Origin: Clostridia bacterium
GTDB lineage: Bacteria; Bacillota; Clostridia; Oscillospirales; Acutalibacteraceae
Assembly: GCA_017428625.1 (NCBI GenBank)
Contig: JAFRQM010000005.1
Location: 1-64,000, forward strand
DNA: 64,000 nucleotides
Reading direction: 5' to 3'
Below are positions 9,240-18,736 of this stretch, in pieces; positions within the stretch are counted from its first letter, which is position 1; the number at the start of each line of letters is the position of its first letter. Below the pieces are notes generated by a model. That model worked only from the letters and a program-made list of their open reading frames with translations, was not told where the DNA came from and made no database searches. A program made the translations under genes and the position numbers.

Positions 9240-11072
9240 TCAGTTTATTACATCTTCGCTGACGAAGCCGTCGCCGTTTTCATCCGGGTTGTAGTCAAGG
9301 CCGGGGTCGTCCATAGGCGGAGCGTCTTCGAGAGGCGGGTCATAATCGTAATCGAAGCTGGAGGTCGGTTCTTCTGTTTCGGGTTCATCCTCGCCGGCAT
9401 AAACCATAACAATAATCTTCGAGCCTTTGTCGTAACTCTTGCCGGGCGCGGGACTTGCGGAAATGACTTCATCCGCCGCGTGATAGTAGCCGTCGCTCTT
9501 GGCGTCTCTGCGCTCAACCTCAAAGCCGAGGTTGACAAGGCGTTTGTAAACATAATCGTAAGTTGAGCCGATAATATCCGAAGGCAGTTCTACCTGCTCT
9601 TTGCCCTTGCTGACGGTAAGAACTATGGTTGTGCCGCTGTTGACGGGTGTGCCGGCGGAAATGCTCTGGCGGACAATATAGTTTTTCTCAAACTCGTCGC
9701 TGTATTCATACTGAGACTCAAAATCATAAAGCGAGGTGAATACGGGGTTTGAGGTGACATCGAAATAGTTTTTGCCGAGAAAATCGGGAACGGTAGCCGT
9801 TCCGTCGCCGCTCGCGAGCGTGGTTTCGGGGGTTCTGCCCGAGCCGAGCGTTATGCCGAAATCATCGCGGAAGACGGTGAAAATGAGAATAATGAAAGCG
9901 ACAATGCCGACCGCGACAATGATAGCCGTTGTTTTGAGCATTGTTTTGCGCTCGCTGCGCTTCATCGCTTTAAGGCGGGCGAGGTCTTCCTCTTCGTCGT
10001 CATCGTCATCATCTTCGGCACGGGAGGGCGGGGTGTTGATGACGGGCAGATTTATGGGAGAGGTCTGGCTTTTGCGCGGGGAGGTGTATATGCTCTCGCT
10101 CGCCGCCGCCACAGGGGAGGCGGAAAGTTCCGCGCGGAGCTGTTCGACCGTTCTTGTTCTGTCTTCGGGTAAAATCTGAAGGGCGTTTATAAGCCCGTTG
10201 ATTACATAGGCGGGGAGTTGTTCGGCGAATTTGCCCGGCACCATAAGTTTGTCGTTGGTTACGCGCTCGGTGGCGTCAATCGGGTCGGAGCCGATGAGCG
10301 TGCGGTAAAGCACGGCGCCGAAAGCGTAGATGTCGGTCCACGGACCCTGCTGACCGTCAAAGCCGTATTGCTCGATTGCCGCGTAGCCGGGGTAAATCTG
10401 CGCGGTGAGGTCGCCTCTCTGCGAGCGGGACTGCCAGATTCCGAAACCAGTGATACGCACCTTGCCGTCTCTGCCGATAATCAGAGTTGAGGGCGAAATG
10501 CCGCGGTGGATGATTCCCGCCGAGTGAAGAGTGCCGAGCGTTGAGAGAATGGGCATAAGCAACTGACGGGCTCTCTCCCACGAGACATAGCCGGTTTTGC
10601 TGGAAAGCAGATATTCGCGCAAGGTTACGCCCTCGACATGGTCGTAAACAGCGTAGGATGTGCCGTAATCCTCAACAACATCCGTAACATTGATAAGGGC
10701 GGAAAGCCCCTTCAGGCGCGAGAGTTTAGTCCACAGTTCAAGAAAGCCCTGGTTGCACTCCGCAAACACGGCTTCGCTGCCCGACATCACTTTGAGAGTC
10801 AGGGCGGTTGATGTTCTTATGGCTATTGCGTCCGGGAAAAACTCACGGATGTTGACAGCTTTTTTTTCGCTGATATCCCAGCCGATATATGTGGCGCCCT
10901 CGCCGTTATACTCGAGAAGCTTGCCTACAAGGTAGCGGTTGGCAACAACTGTTCTGACCGGCAGGTAAGGCGGAATCTGAGCCGAATCAACGTGATAGCC
11001 GCAGTAGGGGCACTGGCGCGCGTCGCCGATTTCCCGCATACAGCTCATACACAGATTATCGGTGCTGATCAT
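9240..11072 (-). CDS. Kinase-like protein with zinc ribbon and PASTA domains; predicted pseudokinase
   Basis: 610 residues. In order: an N-terminal zinc ribbon (Cys 8, 11, 21, 24); a Hanks-type kinase fold (about 46-320) with a glycine-loop region LLEYNGEGATYIGWD; an acidic linker; one TM helix (about 375-397); two PASTA repeats (about 425-565); and an acidic, proline-rich tail. PrkC/PknB homologues sense peptidoglycan through PASTA domains. Here the catalytic residues are replaced: HRD reads HRG (189-191), DFG reads GFG (209-211), and the expected VAIK lysine is Arg 76. It is therefore probably a signalling pseudokinase. GGAG precedes ATG 11072. It heads the operon running to 7220. Confidence 0.85.
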   Translation of the reverse strand: MISTDNLCMSCMREIGDARQCPYCGYHVDSAQIPPYLPVRTVVANRYLVGKLLEYNGEGATYIGWDISEKKAVNIREFFPDAIAIRTSTALTLKVMSGSEAVFAECNQGFLELWTKLSRLKGLSALINVTDVVEDYGTSYAVYDHVEGVTLREYLLSSKTGYVSWERARQLLMPILSTLGTLHSAGIIHRGISPSTLIIGRDGKVRITGFGIWQSRSQRGDLTAQIYPGYAAIEQYGFDGQQGPWTDIYAFGAVLYRTLIGSDPIDATERVTNDKLMVPGKFAEQLPAYVINGLINALQILPEDRTRTVEQLRAELSASPVAAASESIYTSPRKSQTSPINLPVINTPPSRAEDDDDDDEEEDLARLKAMKRSERKTMLKTTAIIVAVGIVAFIILIFTVFRDDFGITLGSGRTPETTLASGDGTATVPDFLGKNYFDVTSNPVFTSLYDFESQYEYSDEFEKNYIVRQSISAGTPVNSGTTIVLTVSKGKEQVELPSDIIGSTYDYVYKRLVNLGFEVERRDAKSDGYYHAADEVISASPAPGKSYDKGSKIIVMVYAGEDEPETEEPTSSFDYDYDPPLEDAPPMDDPGLDYNPDENGDGFVSEDVIN

Positions 11073-11354
11073 AGCGTTATTCTCCTTAGTATTTCAAATA
11101 CCGGGCGGGCGGAAAACCACCGAGCCGGAACGAATTTTTATTATAAAAATATTATTGTAAAAAATAACTGTATTCAGCGCCATTTTAACAAAACACATAA
11201 TCTATGTCAACCAAAGTAACAGGCTTGTAACCTTTATTGTTCTGATTTGGAAAAATAAACGGGAGTAAACAGAAAGAAAAAGGGCAAAAAACGCCCTGAC
11301 GCAGCGACGGAAACTGGCGAAAAAAGCGATAAACGCGCCAAGCATAAAAAAATC

Positions 11355-11383
11355 TTGACTTTTTTTATGCGGGGTTATATAAT
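11355..11383 (+). promoter_or_regulatory. Predicted sigma-A promoter of tRNA-Ala
   Basis: TTGACT (11355-11360), a 17-bp spacer and TATAAT (11378-11383), 17 bp before the tRNA gene. The rest of 11073-11354 shows no gene. Confidence 0.8.
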
Positions 11384-11400
11384 CTAACCTGTTATCACAT

Positions 11401-11476
11401 GGGGTATTAGCTCAGCTGGGAGAGCGCCAGGTTCGCAATCTGGAGGTCAGGGGTTCGATCCCCCTATGCTCCACCA
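11401..11476 (+). tRNA. tRNA-Ala (anticodon CGC)
   Basis: Complete cloverleaf with acceptor GGGGTAT/ATGCTCC, D-arm GCTCAGCTGGGAGAGC, anticodon loop TTCGCAA (CGC, reading GCG), T-arm GGGGTTCGATCCCCC and encoded CCA. Accessory DNA begins immediately downstream, so it may mark the edge of island 1; no second copy of its 3' end was seen. Confidence 0.95.
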
Positions 11477-11549
11477 AACGGGCATTGGACGAACACGCTT
11501 TATTTTAGAGACGGCTTTGCCGTTCGTGTGTTGCGCTGATGCAAGTCAG

Positions 11550-11584
11550 AAAAGCAGTCAGAGTTTTGCTCTGGCTGTTTTTCT
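11550..11584 (+). terminator. Rho-independent terminator downstream of tRNA-Ala
   Basis: A 9-bp stem CAGTCAGAG/CTCTGGCTG with one G-T pair and a 5-nt loop, followed by TTTTT. Confidence 0.75.
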
Positions 11585-11643
11585 TATACTAAAAAATTGC
11601 CGCCGAGATAAGAAGATTCACTTATGTCGGCGGCTTTTAGCAG

Positions 11644-11820
11644 TTATATTTCTGAAGTTTCTTCATTTTCTTCCGAATAGTATTCTCTCAATCGAGGCAG
11701 AATTGACCGTGCGAAAGAATCGGCAATCGTTTTAGAAATACGAATGTCGGATATTTTTTCTGCTTCTTCTGTTTCATAACCAAGGATTTCATACCATTGT
11801 TCGGATGTGAGTTTTTGCAT
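11644..11820 (-). CDS. Small relaxase-associated protein, unknown function
   Basis: A 58-residue frame (MQKLTSEQWYEILG... ending ENEETSEI) on the strand of, and downstream from, the MobV-like relaxase. It is acidic and mostly helical. Comparable short proteins with an aromatic, leucine-rich C-terminal half lie next to the other two relaxases (51048-51270 and 53211-53414), which supports it as a real gene. No ribosome site is obvious at the ATG; a strong GGAGGG sits about 45 nt upstream. The function is unknown. Confidence 0.45.
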   Translation of the reverse strand: MQKLTSEQWYEILGYETEEAEKISDIRISKTIADSFARSILPRLREYYSEENEETSEI

Positions 11821-12001
11821 TAAATATCATTGCGTGATTTGTTATTTCGATCGTATATCACCCTCCTTTCTCCGGTTATAGTTTGTTACGATCTTTGCCT
11901 TTGCTTTAATCTTTTATTCAATTGTAATAATCGGGTCTGTCCTCAGCATAATTAAACGTGTAATCACCTCCGTTTCAAAAAAATATTGATTTTCGTTTTC
12001 C

Positions 12002-13237
12002 TCACATATCCTTTCCTTGAGTTTTTGATTTCTGTCGGTGAGCGTTATCATCGGCAATTGTTTGTTTTTTAGCATTCAGTCTGGCGATAACAGATTCTTT
12101 GACAGGTTTCTTGATTATTTCTTTTTGCACGGGGTCTGAGAATACTCTTGCAAGCTTTTCGGTTATCTTTTCTGTCATACCTCTGAATTTCTGCAACAAA
12201 CCCGTGAAGAGATTTTTTGAAATCTTCCTCACGGGTTCCGAATTTTTGGGGTTATTTATGATCGAACTACCGTATTCCTCAATCAAGGCATAATCTTCAT
12301 TTCTTGTTTCTTCCCGGACTTTTTCGGTTACAACCTCTACCGCTTTTTCATAAGCAACCTCGGCAACATCATCTGCAAATGCTTCGGCATCTGAAATCTT
12401 AAGAGTTATCTCTTCAAGCTCGGTTTCTTTTTTCTTAAGTTTTATATTCTTCTCGATAATATCCGCGTTAAGTTTCTGCCGGATGTAATCCTGCTTTTCA
12501 AGATATTCTCTGCCGCCGTATATCGGTTCCTCGGCAATATCTATTCCGTATTTCTTTGCAACATCAATCAGAAGACAGCGGCAAATAGAATCGAATTTCA
12601 TTTTTCGGTTGTTATGTTTTCCGGGCACTTTGTTTGGAAACGGCAAATCAATGTTTAACTTTTCCAGTGCTTTTTCCTGCTGAGGCATAATCTCTCCGTA
12701 TTGATTTTCACAATCAAATACATGCCGCTCGTGAATATGCGGAGTGGATTCATCAACGTGTAAAGCCCAGTCAATAATGTGAACATATTCTCCGAACCGA
12801 TCGTTGAATTCTTTGAAGTATTCAAGAGCAATCTTAAAGAAAAGTTCTGCGGGAATCTGATTATCCATATTACCGATCTGAATGATTGATTCCTCGGGAC
12901 AGGTTCTTTTATCCAGCCTCAAGTCATCGGTTTCTCTGTTCCTTTCGGAGTGACCGTTCCTGTGATTCCTTTCGTGCTGACCAAAACAGTAATCACTATA
13001 ATGTTGCAAATAAAAAAACCGCTCAACTTCCTCGAAGTGAACGGCTAATTCAACATTATTTCTCATTTCAAGATTTGTAAACCCGTGATAACAGTCCCAG
13101 AGAATATTGTAATTCGCATTCTCCGGATTGATATGTTCGGCATTGGATAAATTGAAACTTCTGTCATTATGTTTCGGATTGTAAACACCGTTTTTACCGG
13201 ATCTTCCATTATGTCGCGTGACTCTTTTTTCAGCTAT
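12002..13237 (-). CDS. MobV/Pre-like relaxase, 5' end abnormal
   Basis: The frame encodes a mobilization protein with the relaxase metal-binding motif HVDESTPHIHERHVF and a long charged coiled-coil C-terminal half, the usual MobV (Pre) layout. The first ATG (13066) is internal: the same frame continues upstream through conserved-looking sequence TRHNGRSGKNGVYNPKHNDR to a stop at 13244-13246. Between that stop and this block there is no ATG, GTG or TTG; a GAGGTG ribosome site is followed only by TTA/ATA. Either an ATA start is used or a frameshift has removed the start. MobV proteins nick oriT to start conjugal mobilization. No type IV secretion genes are present, so the element would need a helper. 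Confidence 0.6.
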   Translation of the reverse strand: MAEKRVTRHNGRSGKNGVYNPKHNDRSFNLSNAEHINPENANYNILWDCYHGFTNLEMRNNVELAVHFEEVERFFYLQHYSDYCFGQHERNHRNGHSERNRETDDLRLDKRTCPEESIIQIGNMDNQIPAELFFKIALEYFKEFNDRFGEYVHIIDWALHVDESTPHIHERHVFDCENQYGEIMPQQEKALEKLNIDLPFPNKVPGKHNNRKMKFDSICRCLLIDVAKKYGIDIAEEPIYGGREYLEKQDYIRQKLNADIIEKNIKLKKKETELEEITLKISDAEAFADDVAEVAYEKAVEVVTEKVREETRNEDYALIEEYGSSIINNPKNSEPVRKISKNLFTGLLQKFRGMTEKITEKLARVFSDPVQKEIIKKPVKESVIARLNAKKQTIADDNAHRQKSKTQGKDM

Positions 13238-13246
13238 TAATTCTCA

Positions 13247-13611
13247 CCTCTTTTCAAAGTAAAGTACAGACTCTGTTCCGAAATAAATCAAAACAGAATC
13301 CGTTTGCTGTGTCGGATTGGTTCAAAATAATAAATCGACATTGTTATCCGCCTCGAATAACCCTGCAGAAATAGGCTCATTTTTCGGCAGATAATACCCA
13401 GTATGAAGTAACGGTTCCCATCACTTCCCCTGGGCAAGGATTTGCAACCCTTGACCCGCTTTTTCGGAATCGGATTTTGTATAACTGTTGCAACAATATT
13501 TACAACAGCCATAATCAATCGATTCCGATTAAGGAAAACTTTTCCTTAACAACCTTTTCCGTAAAAATATTGCCGCTGACCTCGACAAAATTTTCACGGC
13601 GGCGGATATGA
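13247..13611. other. Non-coding region upstream of relaxase 1
   Basis: About 365 bp without a convincing gene; a 76-codon minus-strand frame here looks spurious. The region upstream of a MobV gene is where its oriT is normally found, but no clear nick-site hairpin like the one at 49522 was recognised. Confidence 0.4.
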
Positions 13612-13642
13612 CAAAGCCCCCACGGTCAACCGCAGGGCTTTG
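13612..13642 (-). terminator. Probable terminator of the restriction-type operon
   Basis: Inverted repeat CAAAGCCC-TGCGG / CCGTG-GGGCTTTG with a short loop, directly downstream of the leftward helicase gene. The following T-tract is weak, so the call is moderate. Confidence 0.55.
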
Positions 13643-13649
13643 ATTGTCC

Positions 13650-16589
13650 TTATTTTACTTTCAAGAATCCTCTTTCAAATGCGTTATACTCATTACCGGG
13701 CATAACAACAAATGTCTTCTCACCCGAAGCAAATTTAACGTCAATTTTCTTTTGAGCTTTATCTAACTTTGTTATAACACCTTCACCGAATTTTGCGTGA
13801 ACAACAGCCATTCCCTCGCTGATTTCGGGCATTTCATATTTCGGCTTAGGCGGTTCTTCTTTCGGATTTTCTGAAACAGGTGCAACCTGTTTCACGCCGA
13901 ATTGTTCCGTTACAGACTTAGGCTTACGGTCAATTATAATTTTTTCGGTCTTAATTTCTTCCCGCCCTTCTGTATCTGCATTATCTGATTCTTCAATAAT
14001 CGGTTCGCTTGCCGTTGCCGTCATTGTTGCCTGCTGGTTATAAAACAGTTGTTCGTATTCTTCTTTTTTGATTACGGTATCCCAGCCGCCAATGTCCTCG
14101 CCCTCATGCTTATCTATGCCAGTGTAAGAAAGCGAGCTGTCTTCATATCGCTTGAATTTAAATATCGCGTCATTCATAAGGTTTGCGTTGAATACGCCGA
14201 GTGAACACAGCAATTCAAAGTCTTTTACATCAAGACCGGTTACTTTTTTGAAAAGGCCGGGCTCAAGCTGAGTGATAACATCTTTAAGCGAGCGCTCGCG
14301 GTAATCGGTTAGATACATAAATACAGGCACGCGGGTCGCAAATTTGATGAGTTTTTCCTGAATCTGCTTGCGCATACTCTTGTATTCTTTTTCCTCTTCG
14401 CTGAGTTCTTTTTTCTCTTTTTTATCCTTTTCTTTCTCTTCGGCTTTTGCTTTCTTGACCTTTTCAGATTTATTTATAATTGTCTGAATATCCTGATTAA
14501 GTGAGCGGAAGCCCTCAATTTTCATTAGAGCGTCAAGAGCATCTTTATTACCGAGGAGGCGTTTGAGAGTGTCATTGTCAACATTGACAAGCAGAGCACT
14601 CTCCCATCTTCTCGCAAGCAATGTAGCCGATGTGCCCGCCATTGCTATGTCAAGCACATCTTGTGCCGAAATCTGTTTCATCGTGCTGCCGTCATAGGCG
14701 AGAACAGGCAGAAAGCTTATGAATTCCGCAACCTTCTTTTCGGGGTTTGCCTCGTTTGCGTCGAGGCGGCAGGAATAATCCGAAATTTGTCTGAGCGCTC
14801 TGTCAAGTGCAAAGTCAAAAACATAGCACTCTTCTTTCATTATTATTCTTTCGCCCTTGTCGCCCGTAACTTCCCACGGGCTTTGAACTCTGAATGCCGT
14901 CTGGAAATATGTTTCGGGGCTCTTTAAGTTACGGAGCATAAAAACGCCTGTCCAAGGCTTTACAGTAACACCCGTTGTGAGCTTGCCGCAGGAAAGTGTG
15001 ATTGTTTTTGTCTTGAGCGGGTCGCCCATACTCTGTTTTACCGGTGTGAGCGCATCAAGACCTATGCCCGCTTTTGTGCCGGCGCAAACATTTATTGTGT
15101 AATTATCTCTGAAAAAGTTATTCTGCTTCTGCTGCATGAGGTTATACATCGCAAAGCATGATGCAACATTTGGCAGAAACCACAGTGTATGTGAAAGCAC
15201 ATTGAGCAATCTGGTATCGCTGAACGGCATAGGCGGTCTTTTATCTTGACCGAGCTTAAGATCATCAACATTTGACGGGAGATATGAACCCCTTATCAGC
15301 TCAAGCCATTTTTGAACCTCGTCTTCATAAACAAAGCGCGAGGTTTCGGGTTTTCCCTTCTCTTCAGGCTTTGCGCTGAAAAACACATTCAGGTCAAACT
15401 CGTCAAATTCGCCCTGCATGGCGATCTGCCTTATGCTGTCGGGAATTCTGTAAGTGAGCATAACCATACGGGGCAGGGCAAGATACGGGTTGTCGCTGCC
15501 CTTCCAGTTTGCTTTTGCTCTCTGCTCATCGGAATAGGTCCAGTTATAAATCTGGTCCTCGATGAATTCACCGCTGTTAATGGCGCGGAAAGGCGTGCCG
15601 GAGAGAAACAGATAATAGCCCGTCGTAATCGGCAGGAATGTTTCGTTATATGCGTTGTCCGCTTCGTCAAGCTTGTATTTTTCGGCGTCGAAATCCGCTT
15701 CGGCTTCTTCATCGGGGTTGTCAAAAAGCTTTTTTGCGTTTTCGCGCCAGGCGCCGAAATGGTATTCATCAAATATGACTATATCCCAGTTGACGGCATG
15801 AATAAACTCGTTTTTTGCTTTTATACCGCCGTTTTCATTAGTGCCGAGTAAATCCTGAAATGAGCCGAAAACTACAATCGGCTTATCTTTATCGGCGTTT
15901 TCATACTGCTCGTCTATATTAAGCCTGTTATTATGAGCGTCTTTGTTGCTGATAAACTGCCAGCCGTCAAAATCAATATGATTTAGAAGGTCATCGCGCC
16001 AGGCGCTTTCAACGGCGGGTTTGAAGGTAAGAACAAGCACCCGGCTGAAATTCATTTTCCTTGCCAGCTCATAAGACGCGAAGGTTTTGCCGAAGCGCAT
16101 TTTCGCGTTCCAGAGGAATTTAGGAGCTTTATCGGGTTCATCTGTTTTTGCCGATTTAAAGTAGGCGATTGTGCGCTCAACAGCATTATACTGCTCGGGA
16201 CGCATTTTGAAACTCTGCGTGCGTTCACGGGTCATCTCAACGCCGGTTTTGATTTCCGTTATCGCCGCCTGAACATCACGCACGGTGCAGTTATACCACT
16301 CGTTTTTATCCTCTCCGGCTTTTAATTGCATAAAGCCGCGGCGCTCGAGTATCCTGTGAATATCCTTGTCGGTAAAAACGCTGCCGTCTTCACACATAGC
16401 GGTTTCGGTGTAGAGGATTTTATAGTCAACTCCGCTTGTATGAAGCTGTTCTTTTATCCTTGTTTCAACATCTCTGTCGGTATAGCCGACCTTGACGAAA
16501 CCTTTGTGAGAAGCAACGCCGATAAGTTCATATACATATATTGTCGGGTTAATCTGAGGGCGTTGAATGAAGAAATCCATTTCAGGCAT
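13650..16589 (-). CDS. GIY-YIG/T5orf172 - DEAD helicase restriction-type protein
   Basis: 979 residues. The N-terminus (about 18-50, YVYELIGVASHKGFVKVGYT..RI) matches the T5orf172/GIY-YIG nuclease pattern. An SF2 helicase follows with Walker A MRFGKT (164-169) and a DEYH box (274-277). A lysine/glutamate-rich coiled segment lies around 690-720. The last 60 residues (VHAKFGEGVITKLD..FERGFL) look like the Tudor-like C-terminal module of UvrD/PcrA-type helicases. It probably translocates on and cuts unmodified DNA. Its ATG overlaps the HEPN gene stop, so it is translationally coupled as the last of four genes with two methylase-like proteins. Assignment to a named restriction type is not possible here. 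Confidence 0.75.
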   Translation of the reverse strand: MPEMDFFIQRPQINPTIYVYELIGVASHKGFVKVGYTDRDVETRIKEQLHTSGVDYKILYTETAMCEDGSVFTDKDIHRILERRGFMQLKAGEDKNEWYNCTVRDVQAAITEIKTGVEMTRERTQSFKMRPEQYNAVERTIAYFKSAKTDEPDKAPKFLWNAKMRFGKTFASYELARKMNFSRVLVLTFKPAVESAWRDDLLNHIDFDGWQFISNKDAHNNRLNIDEQYENADKDKPIVVFGSFQDLLGTNENGGIKAKNEFIHAVNWDIVIFDEYHFGAWRENAKKLFDNPDEEAEADFDAEKYKLDEADNAYNETFLPITTGYYLFLSGTPFRAINSGEFIEDQIYNWTYSDEQRAKANWKGSDNPYLALPRMVMLTYRIPDSIRQIAMQGEFDEFDLNVFFSAKPEEKGKPETSRFVYEDEVQKWLELIRGSYLPSNVDDLKLGQDKRPPMPFSDTRLLNVLSHTLWFLPNVASCFAMYNLMQQKQNNFFRDNYTINVCAGTKAGIGLDALTPVKQSMGDPLKTKTITLSCGKLTTGVTVKPWTGVFMLRNLKSPETYFQTAFRVQSPWEVTGDKGERIIMKEECYVFDFALDRALRQISDYSCRLDANEANPEKKVAEFISFLPVLAYDGSTMKQISAQDVLDIAMAGTSATLLARRWESALLVNVDNDTLKRLLGNKDALDALMKIEGFRSLNQDIQTIINKSEKVKKAKAEEKEKDKKEKKELSEEEKEYKSMRKQIQEKLIKFATRVPVFMYLTDYRERSLKDVITQLEPGLFKKVTGLDVKDFELLCSLGVFNANLMNDAIFKFKRYEDSSLSYTGIDKHEGEDIGGWDTVIKKEEYEQLFYNQQATMTATASEPIIEESDNADTEGREEIKTEKIIIDRKPKSVTEQFGVKQVAPVSENPKEEPPKPKYEMPEISEGMAVVHAKFGEGVITKLDKAQKKIDVKFASGEKTFVVMPGNEYNAFERGFLKVK

Positions 16590-17157
16590 TATTCTGCTCC
16601 TCTTCTTTATTAAACAAATGGTTTATCATCGGTTCAAAACCAATCATTGTCTTCATTTTTATTATGTTAAAACAATTTTTAGGTATAGGCAGAACACGTT
16701 CATCAATACTATTATTCCCAATTGCACTTATCATTTCTGAAATTTCAATCAAAGCATCAATCATTAAGTCCACATCAAGTGAAATCAATTCTTTAGTGGG
16801 ATCAATGTGAGCCAAGTATTTATTCCTAATTTCACGCAGAGGCTTTTCGATTATACGTGTATTATCTGTTAGTTTCAGCTTTATGCCTCGCCTATTAGGA
16901 AAAGCTTTGTTGAAACTTTTAACTGTCTTTTTGCTTTTATTATCCAGCCAGATTTTATAAATTGTCAGTGCTAAATCCATCTTAGTCAATTCGCACAAAT
17001 GGAACACTATTTGATTAGTTGGATGTTTTTTATCAAATATAACTTTAGAACTGTCTCTAATACATTTCAATATAGCAGCATCTTGAAAAGCTCTGCCCAC
17101 TTCATTACATAGATTTTCATATATTTCGTAATAATCATCATTTATCATTTTTATCAT
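16582..17157 (-). CDS. AbiU2/HEPN-like protein
   Basis: A 191-residue helical protein carrying REIRNKYLAHID (about residue 120), an R-x5-H motif typical of HEPN RNases and AbiU2-like proteins. HEPN proteins often act as RNA-cleaving effectors in abortive infection or toxin systems. The gene overlaps the upstream methylase by 20 bp and the downstream helicase by 8 bp, so it is an integral part of the operon rather than an insertion. The role is inferred: a second effector if restriction fails, or a structural subunit. The active-site motif is visible, but the family call rests on that motif and the fold pattern only. Confidence 0.55.
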   Translation of the reverse strand: MIKMINDDYYEIYENLCNEVGRAFQDAAILKCIRDSSKVIFDKKHPTNQIVFHLCELTKMDLALTIYKIWLDNKSKKTVKSFNKAFPNRRGIKLKLTDNTRIIEKPLREIRNKYLAHIDPTKELISLDVDLMIDALIEISEMISAIGNNSIDERVLPIPKNCFNIIKMKTMIGFEPMINHLFNKEEEQNNA

Positions 17158-18736
17158 CCATCGGTTTAATCATTGATTCAATGAAATCGATTTCTCCTGT
17201 TGTAAGATTATATTTTTCATATAGTTCTTCATCAGTCCACGGTTTTGTAAAATCCTGTAAAGGGACGAATTGATATACTCCCCGAGGCCCATTTTGCGTT
17301 TTTTTCTTTATACTAACAAGGTATCTAAAAAAACGTGTATAAATATATGTAATAATATTTTGGCATTGCTCTTTTGTAAAACTATGCTTTTGTGGGTCAT
17401 ATCCTATAACAAGAAATGTTTGAGAACAAACACTGTTAGGTTCGCCGTAAGTTGGCTTACCTAAAATAATATCATCATACCCACTACCACCAGCAGCCGG
17501 AATAAAGATTTTATGCAAATTTTTTGTTTCTTTGTTTTTAGGTAATTGTGATTCACTAATCCATCTAAATGTTCTTTCTCTATCAACATTCAAATAGTAT
17601 TTGATTGTATGGGTTTGATCCTTTGTTAAAGAATACCCTTTCCAATTTGAAGTTAAATAATTGCTGTCATCGAAAAAGTGCTTTGGACTTACTAAACCAG
17701 AAAAGTTCATATCATGATTTAAATAATAATCGCCTTCAACGCTTTGTATTTTTTCAATAATAGAATATGCCCTGGGATCTCTGACAACAATACCTGCATT
17801 TTTAGCATCAAGGAAATCGAATCTTGAATATATTGCACCATCTTGAGATTGATGAAAACAATAATTGCATTTCCCATTATAATCTCTTTCCCACAGAAAA
17901 TAACTAACGCCACCTTTTATTTCAACACCAGGAAAACAATCTGACGCATTTTCATAATCGTGAACTATCCTAAAATGATTTGATGAAAGCGTCGCATCTA
18001 CCCAAGATTCAGGTATACCTTGAGCCGTTTTTGTCATCCAACGACTGGGAGTAATCATAGTAATATATTTCGGCTTAAGCTTTATTGATTGGTCAATAAA
18101 TAGATTATATATTGATTTTGCATTTGCACTATTACCTCCCTCAATTCCAAATGACAATTGATAAGGTGGATTTGAGATGATAACATCAAATTTCATATTA
18201 AATATATCCTCCGGTTTTACGGTATGTATCCATTCGTAAGCGTGAGTTTCCAGCTCATCTCCGCGATCATATTGACCCTGCGCCGCTCCGCAGTAAATAC
18301 ATCTGAAACTTTTCCAGGAATGCTGAGTTCGTCTGAAACGGATATTGCCTTCGGCAGAGTCAAATTTTGTTACTGAAAACTCGCTATTAGGATATTTCGA
18401 GCAATAAACACCGCGGCGTGAAAGCAGAGAAGTAAGCTCCGTTATGGCGATACCGTAAAGCTGTTTATGGAAGATATGGTCAATGCGTTCCTGCAAATCG
18501 GGAATCTGCGGCTCAAGCCCTTTGATAAGTCGTTTTGCAATCTCGCGCAGGAAAACGCCCGTCTTGCAGGCGGGGTCAAGAAATGTGGTATCCGGGTTTT
18601 TGAAAAGTTCCTGCGGAAGCATATCAAGCATATCGTTGACTACTTCGGGAGGCGTGAACACCTCATCATTTGAAAGATTCGCAAGGCAGCTCAACACATC
18701 TGGGTTGTAAATTTCACCGAATAATCCGTTATCCAT
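17138..18736 (-). CDS. Eco57I-like N6-adenine DNA methyltransferase
   Basis: 532 residues with the SAM-binding motif I FLDPACKTGVFLREI (Lys in place of the usual Gly) and the catalytic motif IV ISNPPYQLSFG (about residues 186-196), the order of gamma-type N6-adenine methylases. A CIYCGAAQGQYDR segment followed by HAYEWIH lies between them. The C-terminal half is probably target recognition. It would protect host DNA from the helicase/nuclease two genes downstream. Its ATG overlaps the upstream stop in ATGGATAA, giving tight coupling with the small methylase-like gene. Confidence 0.8.
   Translation of the reverse strand: MDNGLFGEIYNPDVLSCLANLSNDEVFTPPEVVNDMLDMLPQELFKNPDTTFLDPACKTGVFLREIAKRLIKGLEPQIPDLQERIDHIFHKQLYGIAITELTSLLSRRGVYCSKYPNSEFSVTKFDSAEGNIRFRRTQHSWKSFRCIYCGAAQGQYDRGDELETHAYEWIHTVKPEDIFNMKFDVIISNPPYQLSFGIEGGNSANAKSIYNLFIDQSIKLKPKYITMITPSRWMTKTAQGIPESWVDATLSSNHFRIVHDYENASDCFPGVEIKGGVSYFLWERDYNGKCNYCFHQSQDGAIYSRFDFLDAKNAGIVVRDPRAYSIIEKIQSVEGDYYLNHDMNFSGLVSPKHFFDDSNYLTSNWKGYSLTKDQTHTIKYYLNVDRERTFRWISESQLPKNKETKNLHKIFIPAAGGSGYDDIILGKPTYGEPNSVCSQTFLVIGYDPQKHSFTKEQCQNIITYIYTRFFRYLVSIKKKTQNGPRGVYQFVPLQDFTKPWTDEELYEKYNLTTGEIDFIESMIKPMDDKNDK

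Noticed and set aside
13288..13518. 76-codon minus-strand frame upstream of relaxase 1
   Set aside because: No ribosome site, no recognisable domain and an odd composition; it is more likely a chance frame in a regulatory or oriT region.
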